From contig NZ_CP058649.1 in NCBI RefSeq assembly GCF_018141445.1, forward strand, positions 4,607,001-4,671,000: DNA of 64,000 nucleotides, read 5' to 3'. The notes beneath the pieces are model-generated. The model made no database searches. It was not told the DNA's origin and was given only the letters and a program-made list of their open reading frames with translations. Of this stretch, positions 61,580-64,000 are shown piece after piece. The stretch's first letter is position 1. Every line of letters begins with the position of its first letter. Both the position numbers and the translations under genes were made by a program. This stretch comes from Vallitalea pronyensis (GTDB lineage: Bacteria > Bacillota > Clostridia > Lachnospirales > Vallitaleaceae).

Positions 61580-61759
61580 ATGGACACTTTGATGAATTAT
61601 TGTGAAACAGCCAAAGAATGCAGCGCATATAATCCAAGAGAAAATGTAGAGTCCTTATCAAACTCAACAATAGAAAGCACATCCTGTCTTAATTGTAAGA
61701 ATTGGGAAAATAGCCATTGCACCTTAGACTTATATGATCAAATTAACGAAACAGAATAG
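61580..61759 (+). CDS. Small cysteine-containing protein
   Basis: 59 residues, ATG at 61580 with AGGAG seven bases upstream, stop TAG at 61757-61759. The last third has cysteines spaced as Cys-x2-Cys-x6-Cys (CLNCKNWENSHC), with two more near the start (CETAKEC). The spacing suggests a small metal-binding or ferredoxin-like knuckle. It is acidic. I do not recognise the family. It lies 13 bases after the preceding small gene and is followed by a terminator, consistent with a two-gene operon. Confidence 0.6.
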   Translation: MDTLMNYCETAKECSAYNPRENVESLSNSTIESTSCLNCKNWENSHCTLDLYDQINETE

Positions 61760-61769
61760 ATGTATTAAA

Positions 61770-61809
61770 GGGGCTGTCACATACAATATATTTTTGATGG
61801 GATAGCCCC
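61770..61809 (+). terminator. Terminator of the two-small-gene operon
   Basis: GGGGCTGTC (61770-61778) pairs with GATAGCCCC (61801-61809), with one wobble, and is followed by TAAATTTTA. The GGGGCTGTC start also occurs in the selA-selB hairpin. Confidence 0.7.
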
Positions 61810-61845
61810 TAAATTTTATGATTAAGAAAAAGAAAGGTCGTCAAT

Positions 61846-62559
61846 ATGAAATACATAAAAAGCAGTATGTTTCATACACTCCTTACCATTATGTTATTAT
61901 TGATTTTTATCTTTACACCTATACTTAACACAAAAGGTGTCTTGATTGTCTTTCTAGCTGTATCACTCCTCATCATGTGTATCAGGTATTTTTACACAGG
62001 ATGTATTGTCAACATTATCATACTCATCTATTTACCTTTTATGATCGTTCAGAATCAGTACCTCTTTCTTAACAAAGACCATACGTCTTCATTAATCTTT
62101 ATTTTATGTGTTATCTTTTTTATGACCATATTAAACTTTTTGATTTTAGCCTATCAGATTAATAGTTATGATAATAATCATGGAAATGTGCCTACTACTT
62201 TTAGACGTCCTTTTTTCAAGATATTATGTATCTTCTTTTTATATCTATCCTTGCTTTTTTCAGTCATTGATTCGTTTGCCTTGCTGTATGTACATTTAAG
62301 TAATGTATTCAATGAAGGCATTGTAGGAAAAGGTGAAGTTTTTAGTCATTTAGATGCTTTGTATTTTAGTACAACCACTTTCTTTACCATTGGTTTTGGT
62401 GATATTCGTCCTATTGAATACTCGGAAGTGACGAAAAAGTTAGTCATCATACAGGCAGCCTTGAGCCACATCATCACAACGGTTTTATGGCCTGTTGCCA
62501 TTATCTTTGTCTTTGGTAAAACATCTCGAAAATTATTTGGTATTCATAAGAAAGATTAG
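61846..62559 (+). CDS. Two-pore-loop-type potassium channel family protein
   Basis: 237 residues, six hydrophobic segments, the last two flanking a K+ selectivity filter TTFFTIGFGDIRPIEYSE (near residues 178-195, filter TIGFGD). This matches the ion-channel family of bacterial K+ channels; there is no RCK domain. It would let K+ cross the membrane. The start ATG lies after AAAGAAAGG. The stop codon region overlaps that of the next gene (opposite strand) by four bases, with no terminator visible between. Confidence 0.85.
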   Translation: MKYIKSSMFHTLLTIMLLLIFIFTPILNTKGVLIVFLAVSLLIMCIRYFYTGCIVNIIILIYLPFMIVQNQYLFLNKDHTSSLIFILCVIFFMTILNFLILAYQINSYDNNHGNVPTTFRRPFFKILCIFFLYLSLLFSVIDSFALLYVHLSNVFNEGIVGKGEVFSHLDALYFSTTTFFTIGFGDIRPIEYSEVTKKLVIIQAALSHIITTVLWPVAIIFVFGKTSRKLFGIHKKD

Positions 62560-63311
62560 TTTTTTAGGCACAGGTATTCCTTCAGATGTGTTAAGACAGC
62601 AACAACCATTATAACTAAACCAGCAATGATTGTTATGCTGATAGGTGTATTATGCCCTAGATGCTTCACTAGAATGCCAACCAGCCCCCATATGGCTGTT
62701 AGCATAAAAGCCAAATCATTGTTGGTCATGGATACATATAAGGCTAATAGCAAAGCAAAAACAATTACGATACACGTCCACACCGTATCCGACAGACCTA
62801 ACCCGTTCCATCCTGTCCACTGAAGCACCACGGCAACATTAGCAATGGTTGCAATGCATATCCAGGATAAATAGATACTAAAAGGTATATTAATCCAACG
62901 TCTATCACTTTTTTTCACACTGCAGGTATCTCCTAATACCTTATAGATTCGAATAAGTGTCCATAATAAAAGCAGCATAATGGCTAAAGATAACCAGAGT
63001 TTTTCATATTGCCACGCCACCAGCCATAAACCATTCAGTAAGCATGATATGAGAAACTTATAGCCAATAGCATGTATATAACCATTTTTCTTTTGGTCTG
63101 GCATTAATCCATAAATGACAAATCCTAATAACAACAGATAGATAAGTCCCCATATCATGAAGGTGTACGATGCAGGTGTAAAAAGAGTCCTGTATTGATC
63201 GGATATGTCGCCAGTTGTTTTGCCATGAAACGTGAAAGTGGAAGCAAGTATATTAACCAGTATCATGAAGCAGTAACCCATTAAGTTAATTCGGCCATAA
63301 TGTGTACGCAT
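62556..63311 (-). CDS. TspO/MBR-related tryptophan-rich membrane protein
   Basis: 251 residues with six or seven helices. The conserved segment SDQYRTLFTPASYTFMIWGLIY (N-terminal third) and several membrane Trp residues place it in the tryptophan-rich sensory/TspO-related group. It is longer than classic TspO (about 160). Such proteins bind tetrapyrroles or other hydrophobic ligands in studied cases; the role here is unknown. Its stop overlaps the K+ channel stop, tail to tail. It has its own ribosome site. Confidence 0.75.
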   Translation of the reverse strand: MRTHYGRINLMGYCFMILVNILASTFTFHGKTTGDISDQYRTLFTPASYTFMIWGLIYLLLLGFVIYGLMPDQKKNGYIHAIGYKFLISCLLNGLWLVAWQYEKLWLSLAIMLLLLWTLIRIYKVLGDTCSVKKSDRRWINIPFSIYLSWICIATIANVAVVLQWTGWNGLGLSDTVWTCIVIVFALLLALYVSMTNNDLAFMLTAIWGLVGILVKHLGHNTPISITIIAGLVIMVVAVLTHLKEYLCLKN

Positions 63312-63483
63312 CTTATCGCATCCCTTACTCTTTTATTATATAAGCTTAATAAAGCGTGGATTGTACAAGAACAAGTTCAGTATATATATATGTAAGATAA
63401 GATGTTTTCATGCTTTATTTATCATTGATAACCAGGTTATTACATTCTAAGACACATAGGACCTTTTTTCTTATTCAACACAT

Positions 63484-64000
63484 TTAGCTTGCTAAGTACA
63501 TACGTACTAATCCAAGAATCAACAAATGACCAGGATAGAATAGATAGAATAAATAACGCATACTCTTGCCCTTTTTGCCATTATAAAAATAGATAAAGCC
63601 TAAACTGATGATGGCAAACAGTTGAACAAACATACGAATGTCTATGGTGGTATTACCTAAGAAGCCTAGACCCACGAATAAAGCTGTCATACCTCCAAAA
63701 CTAATGGCTTGCTTTTGGAAATGACCTCGATAATGGTAGAAGAAAAATATAGTCATGATACCATATATGGCATAATCCATTTCGGCTAACCCACTGATAA
63801 AACCAATGAGTAGAACGATAACTAAACCTATTTTTTTATTTTTTATGTGATGGTAAAGATGGATAACAAGTAGCCCTAAGAATAAGGTAAAAAAGATATT
63901 TAAGCTACCAAAACCAACATCAACACCTTGTGCCATATCATAAGGAATCTCCGATATAAAAGCAAATATTAATAATCTTGCTAAATATTTATGGATATGG
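63484..64000 (-). CDS. TraX-family membrane protein (5' end cut by the window)
   Basis: 172 codons visible; the frame stays open to the right edge, so the gene starts beyond the window. An internal ATG at 63936 is not the start: the upstream codons read RLLIFAFISEIPYDMAQG, a conserved TraX-family motif. The C-terminus ends with YPGHLLILGLVRMYLAS, also typical. TraX proteins are multi-helix membrane acyltransferase-like proteins; the F-plasmid TraX acetylates pilin. Chromosomal Firmicute members have no clear role. I count at least five membrane helices in the visible part. Confidence 0.85.
   Translation of the reverse strand, partial: HIHKYLARLLIFAFISEIPYDMAQGVDVGFGSLNIFFTLFLGLLVIHLYHHIKNKKIGLVIVLLIGFISGLAEMDYAIYGIMTIFFFYHYRGHFQKQAISFGGMTALFVGLGFLGNTTIDIRMFVQLFAIISLGFIYFYNGKKGKSMRYLFYLFYPGHLLILGLVRMYLAS

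Noticed and set aside
63484..63936. A complete 150-residue gene starting at the ATG at 63936
   Set aside because: The frame is open to the window edge and the upstream codons encode a conserved TraX motif, so the gene is partial here.
1..64000. CRISPR arrays, rRNA, prophage or intact insertion sequences
   Set aside because: No regularly spaced direct repeats, rRNA-like stretches, integrase, transposase or phage structural genes were seen on either strand.

Overview
The window is AT-rich, Gram-positive, anaerobe-type DNA. Nearly all recognisable genes have strong GGAGG-type ribosome sites, many lipoproteins carry lipobox signals, and the gene set is clostridial: butyryl-CoA dehydrogenase/ETF, a complete selenocysteine cassette, LplB/LplC-type sugar ABC transporters with YesM/YesN-like two-component systems, and LuxS. 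A marine or sediment clostridium of the Lachnospirales/Vallitalea type would fit, but that is a guess from gene content, not a measured placement. I see no rRNA, CRISPR array, phage or intact insertion sequence. Most genes are on the minus strand.

Layout. 1-5 kb: a BlaI-type repressor with two palindromic operators, then a moxR-DUF58-transglutaminase operon. 5.6-11.2 kb: an orphan sugar-binding lipoprotein, an ABC exporter pair and an unknown lipoprotein. 11.5-12.4 kb: a Phd-Uma2 fusion gene with its own operator array. 12.4-21.6 kb: an oligosaccharide locus (binding protein, two permeases, sensor kinase, response regulator, GH3 beta-glucosidase). 21.8-26.4 kb: cyclophilin, a stand-alone YedF-type DsrE domain, and a phaJ-bcd-etfB-etfA operon. 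26.7-31.6 kb: selB, selA, selD (itself a selenoprotein, with an in-frame UGA at codon 18) and tRNA-Sec. 32-34 kb: GNAT, a TetR regulator and a second Phd-Uma2 gene. 34.3-40.7 kb: an oppBCDFA peptide importer. 40.8-53.9 kb: a YkuS-like protein, CoA-transferase, two acyl-CoA dehydrogenases, a second ETF, a complete Liv-type ABC importer, a divergent AcuI/YhdH-type reductase, and MarR. 54-64 kb: a four-domain CoA-disulfide-reductase/rhodanese/TusA/DsrE protein, AI-2E family permease, unknown small genes, trpS, luxS, a K+ channel, a TspO-related protein and a TraX-family gene cut by the window end.

How the parts work together. The sequence shows four local regulatory circuits that can be read directly. 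(i) TGACT-N4-AGTCA sits immediately after the -10 box of both the tetR promoter and the oppB promoter, so the TetR protein probably represses itself and the peptide importer. (ii) Both Phd-Uma2 genes carry ATCGTACGAT palindromes around their promoters. (iii) AGTTTTGNATCAAACT occurs twice between the divergent acuI and livG promoters, with MarR encoded next door. (iv) The BlaI gene has tandem ATTACA-N2-TGTAAT operators. The 41-54 kb region reads as one regulon for uptake of a carboxylic acid, its activation by CoA transfer, and reduction or oxidation of the acyl-CoA through ETF. Acrylate or another 2-enoate is the best guess because of the AcuI-type reductase. This regulon, the TetR-opp circuit and the paired Phd-Uma2 genes are the items most worth following up.
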